A DNA stretch of 8,292 nt from an uncultured Eubacteriales bacterium (GTDB lineage: Bacteria > Bacillota > Clostridia > Oscillospirales > CAG-272). The first letter of the stretch is position 1, and every line of letters begins with the position of its first letter. Shown here one piece after another: positions 1-6,282 of this stretch. A program made the translations under genes and the position numbers. The notes beneath the pieces were generated by a model that saw nothing but the letters and a program-made list of their open reading frames with translations, searched no databases and had not been told where the DNA came from. Location: assembly GCA_934503195.1 (NCBI GenBank), contig CAKSVM010000117.1, forward strand, positions 1-8,292, written 5' to 3'.

Positions 1-1
1 G

Positions 2-1372
2 CAGTACCTTTTCTCGCAGAACATGAAGTTCCGCACCTTCCGCAAGCTCTGGATCGCGCTCGCGAAGGCCGAAAAGAGAGCCGGACTCGACATCACCGAC
101 GAGCAGATCGCCGAGCTTGAGGCGCACCGCGACGATATAAATTTCGACGCGGCCGAGGCCTATGAGAAAAAGCTCCGCCACGACGTCATGGCGCACGTCC
201 ACGCGTACGGCGACCAGTGCCCGAAGGCGCGCCCGATCATCCACCTCGGCGCGACCTCCTGCTACGTCGGCGACAACACCGACATGATCATCATGCGCGA
301 GGCTTTGAAGCTCGTCCGCGCGAAAATACTTACGGTGATGAAGAATCTCCGCGATTTCGCGCTCGAATACAAGGGAATGCCCGCGCTCGGCTACACGCAC
401 CTCCAGCCCGCGCAGCTGACGACGGTCGGCAAGCGCGCCACGCTCTGGCTCTATGAGCTTTCGCTCGACCTCGACGACCTCGATTACGTCGCGTCGACGC
501 TCAAACTCCTCGGTTCGAAGGGAACAACCGGCACTCAGGCAAGCTTCCTCGAGCTTTTTGACGGCGACGAGAGCAAAATAAAGCAGGTCGAGGACGACAT
601 CGCGGCCGAAATGGGCTTCGATTCCTGCGTCCCGGTATCGGGACAGACCTACACGCGCAAGTTCGACAGCCGTGTAATGAACGTTCTGACCGGAATCGCG
701 CAGTCGGCCTACAAGTTCGCGAACGATCTGCGCATCCTCCAGTCCTTCAAGGAGATGGAGGAGCCGTTTGAGAAGAATCAGATCGGCTCGTCGGCGATGC
801 CCTACAAACGTAATCCCATGCGCAGCGAACGAATCTGCGCGCTCGCGCGCTACGTGATCTCGGATTCGATCAACCCGGCGATCACCGCGTCGACCCAGTG
901 GTTCGAAAGGACGCTCGACGACTCGGCAAACAAGCGGATTTCGATGGCGGAAGGTTTCTTAGCCATAGATTCGATACTGAATATTTACATAAATGTTACA
1001 GCTGGGCTTGTAGTCTACCCGAAGATGGTCGAGAGACGGATCATGAACGAGCTTCCGTTCATCGCGTCGGAGAACATTCTGATGGACGCGGTCAAGAAGG
1101 GCGGCGACCGTCAGGAGCTTCACGAGCTGATTCGTGAGCATTCGATCGCGGCCGGAAAGCGCGTGAAGGAGGAGGGACTCGATAACGACCTCATCGAACG
1201 GATCGCGAACGACCCGAGATTCGGACTTTCGCGCGACGAAATTGTCACGAATCTCGACCCGAAGAACTACACGGGACGTTCCGAGCATCAGGTCGAGGAG
1301 TTCATCCGCGACGTGATCGACCCGAAACTCGCGACCGGAGAGGCCGCGGCCGAGGTTGAACTCACGGTTTAA
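2..1372 (+). CDS. purB: Adenylosuccinate lyase, N-terminus outside the window
   Basis: PurB is a cytoplasmic enzyme of purine synthesis. It removes fumarate from SAICAR to give AICAR and from adenylosuccinate to give AMP. The frame is open from base 2, and the residues before the first ATG (base 23) read QYLFSQN, which matches family sequence upstream of the MKFRTFRKLW segment. The true start therefore lies before the window, and the ATG at 23 is internal. Visible hallmarks are the LGATSCYVGDNTD segment (242-283), the GYTHLQPAQ segment with its catalytic-type histidine codon at 398-400, and the fumarase/aspartase superfamily signature GSSAMPYKRNP (785-817) carrying the catalytic serine. An ADSL C-terminal domain follows. 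About 456 residues are visible, so only a short N-terminal piece is missing. The gene ends in TAA before a hairpin and faces a convergent regulator, so it is not part of the sugar block. Family resemblance to clostridial PurB is from memory. Confidence 0.96.
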   Translation, partial: QYLFSQNMKFRTFRKLWIALAKAEKRAGLDITDEQIAELEAHRDDINFDAAEAYEKKLRHDVMAHVHAYGDQCPKARPIIHLGATSCYVGDNTDMIIMREALKLVRAKILTVMKNLRDFALEYKGMPALGYTHLQPAQLTTVGKRATLWLYELSLDLDDLDYVASTLKLLGSKGTTGTQASFLELFDGDESKIKQVEDDIAAEMGFDSCVPVSGQTYTRKFDSRVMNVLTGIAQSAYKFANDLRILQSFKEMEEPFEKNQIGSSAMPYKRNPMRSERICALARYVISDSINPAITASTQWFERTLDDSANKRISMAEGFLAIDSILNIYINVTAGLVVYPKMVERRIMNELPFIASENILMDAVKKGGDRQELHELIREHSIAAGKRVKEEGLDNDLIERIANDPRFGLSRDEIVTNLDPKNYTGRSEHQVEEFIRDVIDPKLATGEAAAEVELTV

Positions 1373-1375
1373 TAG

Positions 1376-1414
1376 AAATTTCAGAGCAAGGTCACAGACT
1401 TTGCTCTGAAATTT
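1376..1414. terminator. Bidirectional hairpin terminator between purB and the AraC-family gene
   Basis: Perfect 14-base arms at 1376-1389 and 1401-1414 (AAATTTCAGAGCAA and its complement) can be extended by a G-T and a G-C pair, leaving a 7-base loop. The A-rich start and T-rich end of the stem give a short U tract whichever strand is transcribed. The hairpin starts 3 bases after the purB stop and touches the stop codon of the convergent regulator, so it most likely terminates both transcripts. Confidence 0.85.
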
Positions 1415-2250
1415 TACATTCTGTTAAGATTCTCTTTCCGGTACTGAAGCGGAGTCATCCCGGTGACGGCCTTGAACTGGCGGTTGAAATTCGCGGTGTT
1501 GTGGTAGCCGCTGGCGAGCGCGGCGTCGAGTACGCTGATGTTCGACGTGAGTAAAAGCTCCGCCGCGCGGTCGATCCGCCGCCTTTTTATGTATTCGCCG
1601 ACCGAAACCCCGGTCAGCATCGCGAAAAGCCGCTCGAAATTGCTTTTGCTCATTCGCGAAAGCTCGCAGAGGGCGGGAATCGTGATTTCGCCGACAAAAT
1701 TTTCGTCGATGTAATCGAGCGCGCGGGCGATCTGGTCGACCGAGCCGAGCCGACGCTTCCGCCCGCCGAGGATGTCACAGCTCCGGAGGATCAGCACGAG
1801 CGCGCGATAAATGTCGTGCGTCGCGAGCTGGAGGTAGCCCTCGCGTTCTTCGCGCATTTCGCGTTCGCAGTCAGTCAGCGCGGCGCAGATCTGGTCGTAA
1901 TCGGCCCCGGCCATCTCGCGCGTGACGCGGTTCATCCCGTCGCGCCGCTCGAAAAAGAGCCGCGGAAGGTCGAGCCGCCCGCCGTCGGCGATCAGAAGCC
2001 GCGGCAGAAAATGGAAATTGAGCGCGATCATCTCGCGCGCCGGGTCGACGTATGTGATTTTGTGAATTTCGCTCGAAGCGAACATGAAAATATCGCCCGG
2101 TTCGATCGGATATTCGCGTCCCGTGACCGAATAAATCCCCTGACCGCTCAGAAAATACGCGATTTCAAGCTCGTCGTGATGATGCGGATAAAATTCGCGC
2201 CGCCCCGGAACCGAATTAACCTTGTACACTTTCAACAAATTATCGGTCAT
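1414..2250 (-). CDS. AraC/XylS-family transcriptional regulator with N-terminal cupin sensor domain
   Basis: This is a DNA-binding regulator of about 278 residues, a normal length for the family. The N-terminal part is a cupin sugar-sensing domain: an HHH cluster at residues 23-25, then EIAYFLSGQGIYSVTG and the EPGDIFMF turn. The C-terminal hundred residues hold two helix-turn-helix motifs: IPALCELSRMSKSNFERLF, then LAASGYHNTANFNRQF-type sequence leading into the family signature GMTPLQYRK. The start chosen is the ATG at 2250, preceded by a G-rich, Shine-Dalgarno-like GGCGG ten bases upstream. An in-frame TTG at 2292 would add 14 residues but has no ribosome site and gives a glycine-rich, non-family N-terminus. 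The gene is divergent from solute-binding lipoprotein 1, the usual layout for an AraC activator of a sugar-uptake operon. The effector cannot be named from sequence. Confidence 0.93.
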   Translation of the reverse strand: MTDNLLKVYKVNSVPGRREFYPHHHDELEIAYFLSGQGIYSVTGREYPIEPGDIFMFASSEIHKITYVDPAREMIALNFHFLPRLLIADGGRLDLPRLFFERRDGMNRVTREMAGADYDQICAALTDCEREMREEREGYLQLATHDIYRALVLILRSCDILGGRKRRLGSVDQIARALDYIDENFVGEITIPALCELSRMSKSNFERLFAMLTGVSVGEYIKRRRIDRAAELLLTSNISVLDAALASGYHNTANFNRQFKAVTGMTPLQYRKENLNRM

Positions 2251-2348
2251 AGTTTTGACACCGCCGCCCCCAAAATCTTCGAAATTGGACAATAGTTTGT
2301 AAAAATGAGTCTAATGTTGATGAAATTTCCTTTGAGATATGGTATCAT
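2247..2348 (-). CDS. Possible 33-codon leader ORF overlapping the AraC-family start codon
   Basis: In the leader of the regulator mRNA an ATG at 2348-2346 opens a 33-codon frame that begins MIPYLKGNF and ends SKL. Its TGA stop (2249-2247) overlaps the regulator's ATG (2250-2248) as ATGA, the classic arrangement for translational coupling. A GAGG at 2363-2360 lies 11 bases before the ATG, which is longer than ideal. The peptide has no recognisable domain and no run of one amino acid typical of attenuator leaders. The frame could be open by chance; the exact overlap and its position downstream of the predicted promoter are the only support. Confidence 0.25.
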   Translation of the reverse strand: MIPYLKGNFINIRLIFTNYCPISKILGAAVSKL

Positions 2349-2380
2349 ATAAGTACAAACCTCGCGTCCTTTATGGTACT

Positions 2381-2409
2381 ATTATATCATATTCCGGCCG
2401 GAATGTAAA
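2381..2409 (-). promoter_or_regulatory. Sigma-70/A type promoter of the AraC-family gene
   Basis: Read on the minus strand, TTTACA (2409-2404) and TATAAT (2386-2381) are separated by exactly 17 bases, and TGA just before the -10 makes it an extended -10 (TGATATAAT). Transcription would start near 2374, giving a leader of about 124 bases before the ATG at 2250. The core ATATGATATAAT is identical to the one in the promoter at 6115-6143. Confidence 0.8.
2391..2404. repeat. Perfect 14-bp palindrome in the promoter spacer, candidate operator
   Basis: ATTCCGGCCGGAAT is its own reverse complement and fills most of the gap between the -35 and -10 boxes of the regulator's promoter, overlapping the -35 by one base. 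It is a GC-rich core in an otherwise AT-rich gap. A protein bound here would block RNA polymerase. AraC-family proteins usually bind asymmetric direct repeats, so if real it may belong to a different, dimeric regulator. Confidence 0.5.
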
Positions 2410-2440
2410 TACTTTTCTCAAAAATTCACAATATTTTTTC

Positions 2441-2445
2441 GGAGG
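2441..2445 (+). promoter_or_regulatory. Shine-Dalgarno site of solute-binding lipoprotein 1
   Basis: GGAGG stands 6 bases before the ATG at 2452 and fixes that start. No convincing -35/-10 pair was found for this gene in 2300-2440. The best fragments are TTGATG (2317-2322) with TATCAT (2343-2348) at a 20-base spacing, which is weak. This would suit a promoter that needs an activator. Confidence 0.75.
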
Positions 2446-2451
2446 CTCAAT

Positions 2452-3948
2452 ATGAAGAAAAGGTTGATTTCAATTCTGTTACTTTTGTCAATCGGGACAA
2501 TGATTGCGTCCTGCGGCGATTCGCCGGACGGCGGCGTGACGACTCCGCCCGCGACCGACCCGGAGGAAACTACGGTTGACGAATTCGCCGACGATCTGCC
2601 GAAGGATCTTGATTTCGGCGGCGAAACCATCAACGTCCTCTACCGCGACGACGTCGTGAACTCGTTCTACGTCGGCGATCAGACCGGCGACATCGTCGAC
2701 GACGCAGTTTACAACGCGAATCGTAAGGTCGAGGAACGGCTCGGCGTCAAATTTGAGGTCGTCACGATGGCCGGATCGGCGAACGTGGATCGTGAAGGAT
2801 TTATGAACGCGATCAGCAACAGCGTGCTTGCCGGCGACAACGCCTACGATCTCTGCGGCGTCCTGACCTTCAACGTGCCGACGCTGATTCAGAAGGGCGT
2901 CCTGACCGACCTTCTCGGCGTGAAATATCTCAATTTCGACAAGCCGTGGTGGACGGCCGACCTCACCGAGCTCGGAACAGTCGGCGGAAAGCTCTATTTC
3001 GCGTCGGGCGACATCACGCTCGAACTCACGCAGCGCATTTTCTGCATGCTTTTCAACAAAAATCTCGCCGAATCGCTCAAAACCGAAGACTTATATTCGT
3101 TAGTCAGCGACGGAAAATGGACGCTCGACAAGATGAAAGAGATCTGCGCGGCCGTTTATTCCGACGTCAACGGCGACTCGAAGGTCGATTCGGGCGACAG
3201 ATATGGAATAGTTGTGAACGATTATAACCATATGTCGGGCTTTATCGGCTCGCTCGGCCTCGAATTCGCGAAGCCCGGCGACGACGGACGCAACCACATC
3301 ACCGGAAATTCCGAGCGGACGATCGACGCGATCCAGAAAATCGTCAATATTTTCAACAACAACGACGGAATATTCTACATGAGTAAATCCGACGCCGACC
3401 CGAGCACCGTCGCGACCAACCACGAAGTTTACCGCTCGATGTTCAAGGACGACCGCCTGCTCATCGTGACGAGCGAATTCCACCAGATCAGCAGCGTTTA
3501 CCGCGACATGAAGAGCGATTACGGCATCATTCCGTACCCGAAATTCGACGAATCGCAAGAAAATTACTACACTTTGGCGCGAAATGTGTACAGTTCGATG
3601 GTAATTCCGAAGACCTGCGAAAAGCTCGACATGGTCGGCGCGGCGATGGAGGCGATGGGCGCGGAGAATTTCAAGTCGGTTTCGCCGACATATTTCGAGA
3701 CCGCGCTGAAGGTCAAGTACTCGCGCGACGACGTGACCTCGCGTATGTATGATTTAATAAAAGAAGGACTAAGTTTTAACTTTGCGTTCACATTCAGCGC
3801 GATCTGTCAGGATCTCGGCGGAAGTATGTTCAACGCGGCGGTCAGCCAGAATGACGAAAACTGGGCGTCGAAGGTTGATAAGGTGAAGGAAAAGTGCGAA
3901 ACGAATCTTCAGAAATTCTACGACGACGTTGAGTCGTTCGACAACTGA
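2452..3948 (+). CDS. Extracellular solute-binding lipoprotein 1 (ABC sugar-uptake type)
   Basis: This 498-residue protein starts with a lipoprotein signal peptide: MKKR, a hydrophobic stretch at residues 5-19, and a lipobox IASC with the anchoring cysteine at residue 21. A threonine-, proline- and acid-rich linker follows to about residue 55. The rest resembles the substrate-binding proteins of carbohydrate ABC transporters, with the segments DKPWW (2938-2952), DGKWTLDKM, and YRDM...YGIIPYPKFDESQENY (3499-3567). Residues 238-249, DVNGDSKVDSGD, form a calcium-loop motif of the dockerin/EF-hand type placed just after DGKWTLDKM. The protein would sit on the outer face of the membrane and capture an oligosaccharide. 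It shares all the above segments except the calcium loop with lipoprotein 2. The GH13 gene follows after 53 bases, so the two are probably cotranscribed. No permease gene adjoins it. The substrate is inferred only from the GH13 neighbour. Confidence 0.92.
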   Translation: MKKRLISILLLLSIGTMIASCGDSPDGGVTTPPATDPEETTVDEFADDLPKDLDFGGETINVLYRDDVVNSFYVGDQTGDIVDDAVYNANRKVEERLGVKFEVVTMAGSANVDREGFMNAISNSVLAGDNAYDLCGVLTFNVPTLIQKGVLTDLLGVKYLNFDKPWWTADLTELGTVGGKLYFASGDITLELTQRIFCMLFNKNLAESLKTEDLYSLVSDGKWTLDKMKEICAAVYSDVNGDSKVDSGDRYGIVVNDYNHMSGFIGSLGLEFAKPGDDGRNHITGNSERTIDAIQKIVNIFNNNDGIFYMSKSDADPSTVATNHEVYRSMFKDDRLLIVTSEFHQISSVYRDMKSDYGIIPYPKFDESQENYYTLARNVYSSMVIPKTCEKLDMVGAAMEAMGAENFKSVSPTYFETALKVKYSRDDVTSRMYDLIKEGLSFNFAFTFSAICQDLGGSMFNAAVSQNDENWASKVDKVKEKCETNLQKFYDDVESFDN

Positions 3949-3954
3949 AAAGGC

Positions 3955-3978
3955 GGGCGCGGGCGGCTGTTCGCGCCC
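3955..3978 (+). other. GC-rich hairpin between lipoprotein 1 and the GH13 gene
   Basis: A perfect 7-bp stem (GGGCGCG at 3955-3961 with CGCGCCC at 3972-3978) encloses a 10-base loop, 6 bases after the lipoprotein stop. No T run follows, so it is unlikely to be an efficient terminator. Such hairpins after a binding-protein gene often protect the upstream mRNA or lower expression of the next gene, giving more binding protein than enzyme. That role is inferred here. Confidence 0.5.
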
Positions 3979-4001
3979 CTTGCTGATGAAAGGAAACAAT
4001 T

Positions 4002-6047
4002 ATGCTTTACAACAAACTGATTTTTGAACAGACCGACTCGGGAATTATCTTCGGAAACGATCGATTTGAGCTGAGATTCGCGAAAAACGGCGAGCTGGCG
4101 TCGATCGAAATCGACGGCACGACCTACAGATCCGGGGCGGAGGAGCTCCGCTTCACGCTCGACGGCGAGTACCGTTCGACGATTGATCTCGTCAATATCA
4201 ACAAAAACTGGGCAAGTCTGCGGCTGGAAAACTCCAGATTGGAGAAATTTGAGTCGGAATACGTCGGCCACAAGCTTGTCAAGACAAACGATTCGGTCGA
4301 ACTCCGCCTGACCGTCAGACTCGGGCAGTTCGAGGTGACGAAAATTTACCGCGTGAAGTCGGGTCGATGCGGATTCACGAGGCGCGTCGAGGTCACGAAT
4401 TGTGGACAAAATGTAAAATTACGCATGATCGCGTTAACATTTCCAACACTTTCGGGCTTCAGAACGACGTCGCGCCCGGCTCAACCGATCCTTTTGACCG
4501 ACGGGACGCGGACTTTCGCCGCGTGGACCGACCCACGCGAGGAGTCGAGACGCTTCGACAACGCGCTGACTTGTGTTATACAAACGCAGAACACGCTCGA
4601 TACGGGCGAGTCGCTGACGACTGGCGAGCTTGATTACGAGCTGTTCGACTGCGATCCGATCGCCGCGGCGAAACTGGTTTCGGACCGACTCGAAAAAATC
4701 GGCCTCCGCTGCCACCGCGAAAAGGGAAGTATGCTCCGCTCGCTCGTCTGCTACGAGGTCGAAATCGGCCCGCTCCGCCTCTCCGAGACGAAATGCCATC
4801 ACCGCTACGACCACCCTGACGAGCTCGCCGCCGATCTCGAGCGGATAAAATCGCTCGGGTTCAATGTGGCTGAACTCATGCCGTCCTTCCTCTTCCCCTG
4901 CTACACGGTTTACGACCTGCGAAACCCCGACATCCAGCACGGCGCGGGCGAATCGATCCGGCCGATCATCCGCCGCGCGCACGAAATCGGCATGAAAGTG
5001 ATCATCGACGTCCTGATGCACGGCTGCATCGACACCGAAATTGCCGATTACGACCGCGAACACTACTCGTCGCGCCGCTATTACTGGCCGGAATGGCAGA
5101 AGAAAATTCCTGAATTGGCAGGAGCTGACAGAGCACGGGTCAATCCGCTCCGCGAAGAGCATCCGGACTGGTTCATTTACGAGCGTCCGGGCGAGATTTT
5201 CAAGGGCTACACGTGGACTTTTGACCACGCGAACGAGGGATTCCAGAATTATTTCGCCGAAGCAATGGAAATTTCGGTTCTCGACTGGGGCGTCGACGGC
5301 TTCCGATTCGACGCGCCGACATGGCAGAGTGGAACTAATTCCGCGGAAAATCTGCCGTATTCGGCCGGGGAATCGATCAATCACGGCCACTGCGAACTGT
5401 TCAGGAAGGTTCGTCAGCGCGTCGATTCGGTTCGCGACGACATAATCTTCATCGTCGAAGGGCCCTATTATGAGTACACCGACAGCTGCGATATGGCATA
5501 TTCTTACGATCTTCACTATCAAATGAAAAATATCTTTGAAGGAAAGATGAACGCGTCGCAAATTCAGCACTACTGCGAGGCGCGGCAGGCGATCTTCCCG
5601 GACGGCGCGCTCTGGCTGAATTTCGCCGACAACCACGACACGTGGAACAACGGCGTCACCGAGGACGGACTTTATTCCTACGAACGCTACGGAATCGACG
5701 CGGCGAAGGCGATGTTCGCGTTCGACTGCTTTGTCGGCGGCGGCGTGCAGGCCTTCGGCGGCAGCGAAGACAACCCCGAATTCGCGGAATTTATGTCGAA
5801 AATGCTGAAATTGCGCGAAAATCTCAGCGACATCATGTACAATTGCGACACAGATTACTCGATTTATCCGTCCGACGAGCGTCTCTTCTGCGTCGCGAGA
5901 TGGAGCAGCGAGCTTTCGGAGATGCTCTGGTTCGTCGTCAATCTTTCGCCCGACGAGGTCGAGTGCAAGCTCGAAGAGGTCGGCACGGCAAAATTCAGGC
6001 CGTTCGAGGCGAAGCTCTGGCGAAACGAAGCCGAAATCGCGCTGTAA
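4002..6047 (+). CDS. Cytoplasmic GH13 alpha-amylase-family enzyme with unrecognised N-terminal domain
   Basis: This 681-residue protein has no signal peptide, so it should act in the cytoplasm. Residues 1 to about 265 are beta-strand-like sequence I do not recognise as a standard GH13 N-domain. From about residue 266 a GH13 TIM barrel runs to about 600, and a small beta-rich C-domain follows (LWFVVNLSPDE). The conserved regions are visible. Region II is GVDGFRFDAP, with invariant Arg435 and nucleophile Asp437. Region III is IVEGP, with acid/base Glu486. Region IV is FADNHDTW, with His545 and Asp546. The catalytic triad is therefore complete. Region I reads DVLMHG (336-341) where most family members have DVVxNH, so the substrate-contacting histidine is shifted or lost. 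AGGA seven bases before the ATG supports the start. The gene follows lipoprotein 1 by 53 bases, and its likely role is cleavage or transfer on an imported alpha-glucooligosaccharide. Exact specificity cannot be read from sequence. Confidence 0.9.
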   Translation: MLYNKLIFEQTDSGIIFGNDRFELRFAKNGELASIEIDGTTYRSGAEELRFTLDGEYRSTIDLVNINKNWASLRLENSRLEKFESEYVGHKLVKTNDSVELRLTVRLGQFEVTKIYRVKSGRCGFTRRVEVTNCGQNVKLRMIALTFPTLSGFRTTSRPAQPILLTDGTRTFAAWTDPREESRRFDNALTCVIQTQNTLDTGESLTTGELDYELFDCDPIAAAKLVSDRLEKIGLRCHREKGSMLRSLVCYEVEIGPLRLSETKCHHRYDHPDELAADLERIKSLGFNVAELMPSFLFPCYTVYDLRNPDIQHGAGESIRPIIRRAHEIGMKVIIDVLMHGCIDTEIADYDREHYSSRRYYWPEWQKKIPELAGADRARVNPLREEHPDWFIYERPGEIFKGYTWTFDHANEGFQNYFAEAMEISVLDWGVDGFRFDAPTWQSGTNSAENLPYSAGESINHGHCELFRKVRQRVDSVRDDIIFIVEGPYYEYTDSCDMAYSYDLHYQMKNIFEGKMNASQIQHYCEARQAIFPDGALWLNFADNHDTWNNGVTEDGLYSYERYGIDAAKAMFAFDCFVGGGVQAFGGSEDNPEFAEFMSKMLKLRENLSDIMYNCDTDYSIYPSDERLFCVARWSSELSEMLWFVVNLSPDEVECKLEEVGTAKFRPFEAKLWRNEAEIAL

Positions 6048-6114
6048 AATGAATCTTGGTTCGCCGATGTCCGAATAAATCTAAAACAAATTTCAAAAAA
6101 TTCGCTAAAACCGC

Positions 6115-6143
6115 TTGACAAATCACGGAAAATATGATATAAT
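6115..6143 (+). promoter_or_regulatory. Upstream promoter P1 of solute-binding lipoprotein 2
   Basis: TTGACA (6115-6120) and TATAAT (6138-6143) are both perfect consensus boxes with 17-base spacing, and TGA before the -10 gives an extended -10. Transcription would start near 6150, leaving a leader of about 130 bases that crosses the second promoter. It is a very strong housekeeping-type promoter with no obvious operator over it. Confidence 0.85.
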
Positions 6144-6152
6144 ATTCATGCA

Positions 6153-6189
6153 GAGAAACATTGCAGTAACAAATTCCACAAAGTTTCTC
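6153..6189 (+). repeat. Short inverted repeat in the P1 leader
   Basis: GAGAAAC (6153-6159) and GTTTCTC (6183-6189) are perfect 7-base complements around a 23-base loop, at the start of the transcript expected from P1. No T run follows. It may be a weak 5' stem or chance in AT-rich sequence. Confidence 0.25.
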
Positions 6190-6209
6190 ACTTTTATAGA
6201 CAGGTGTGC

Positions 6210-6224
6210 TTGACATACTGTCAA
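6210..6224. promoter_or_regulatory. Operator-like inverted repeat over the P2 -35 box
   Basis: TTGACA and TGTCAA form perfect 6-base arms around a 3-base centre (TAC). The left arm is the -35 box itself and the right arm lies in the spacer, so a dimeric protein bound here would compete with RNA polymerase. The bound factor is unknown. No second copy was found near the AraC-family gene. Confidence 0.5.
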
Positions 6225-6238
6225 ATTTGTGTTATCAT
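6210..6238 (+). promoter_or_regulatory. Downstream promoter P2 of solute-binding lipoprotein 2
   Basis: A perfect TTGACA (6210-6215) is followed at 17 bases by TATCAT (6233-6238), again with TGT giving an extended -10. Transcription would start near 6245, about 38 bases before the ATG. P1 and P2 lie 95 bases apart on the same strand, so the second lipoprotein gene has its own expression control and does not depend on read-through from the GH13 gene. Confidence 0.8.
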
Positions 6239-6282
6239 ATTGTTACGGCACATAACCGCAGTTTACTAAAGGAGTTCTTGTA

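Noticed and set aside
2250..2292. TTG at 2292 as the start of the AraC-family protein
   Set aside because: No Shine-Dalgarno sequence precedes it, and the extra residues are a glycine run from the G-rich stretch that more plausibly acts as the ribosome site for the ATG at 2250.
1816..2295. 159-codon + strand frame inside the AraC-family gene
   Set aside because: It is the complement of a clear helix-turn-helix regulator and shows no domain; the regulator's cupin and HTH motifs settle the strand.
4434..5636. 400-codon open frame antisense to the GH13 gene
   Set aside because: It mirrors a strongly codon-biased GC-rich gene on the other strand, and its product is rich in Arg, Val and Asp with no recognisable domain, while the + strand frame has the complete GH13 motif set.
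6148..6213. 21-codon leader ORF starting ATG at 6148 in front of lipoprotein 2
   Set aside because: The ATG falls at or before the expected P1 transcription start and has no ribosome site.
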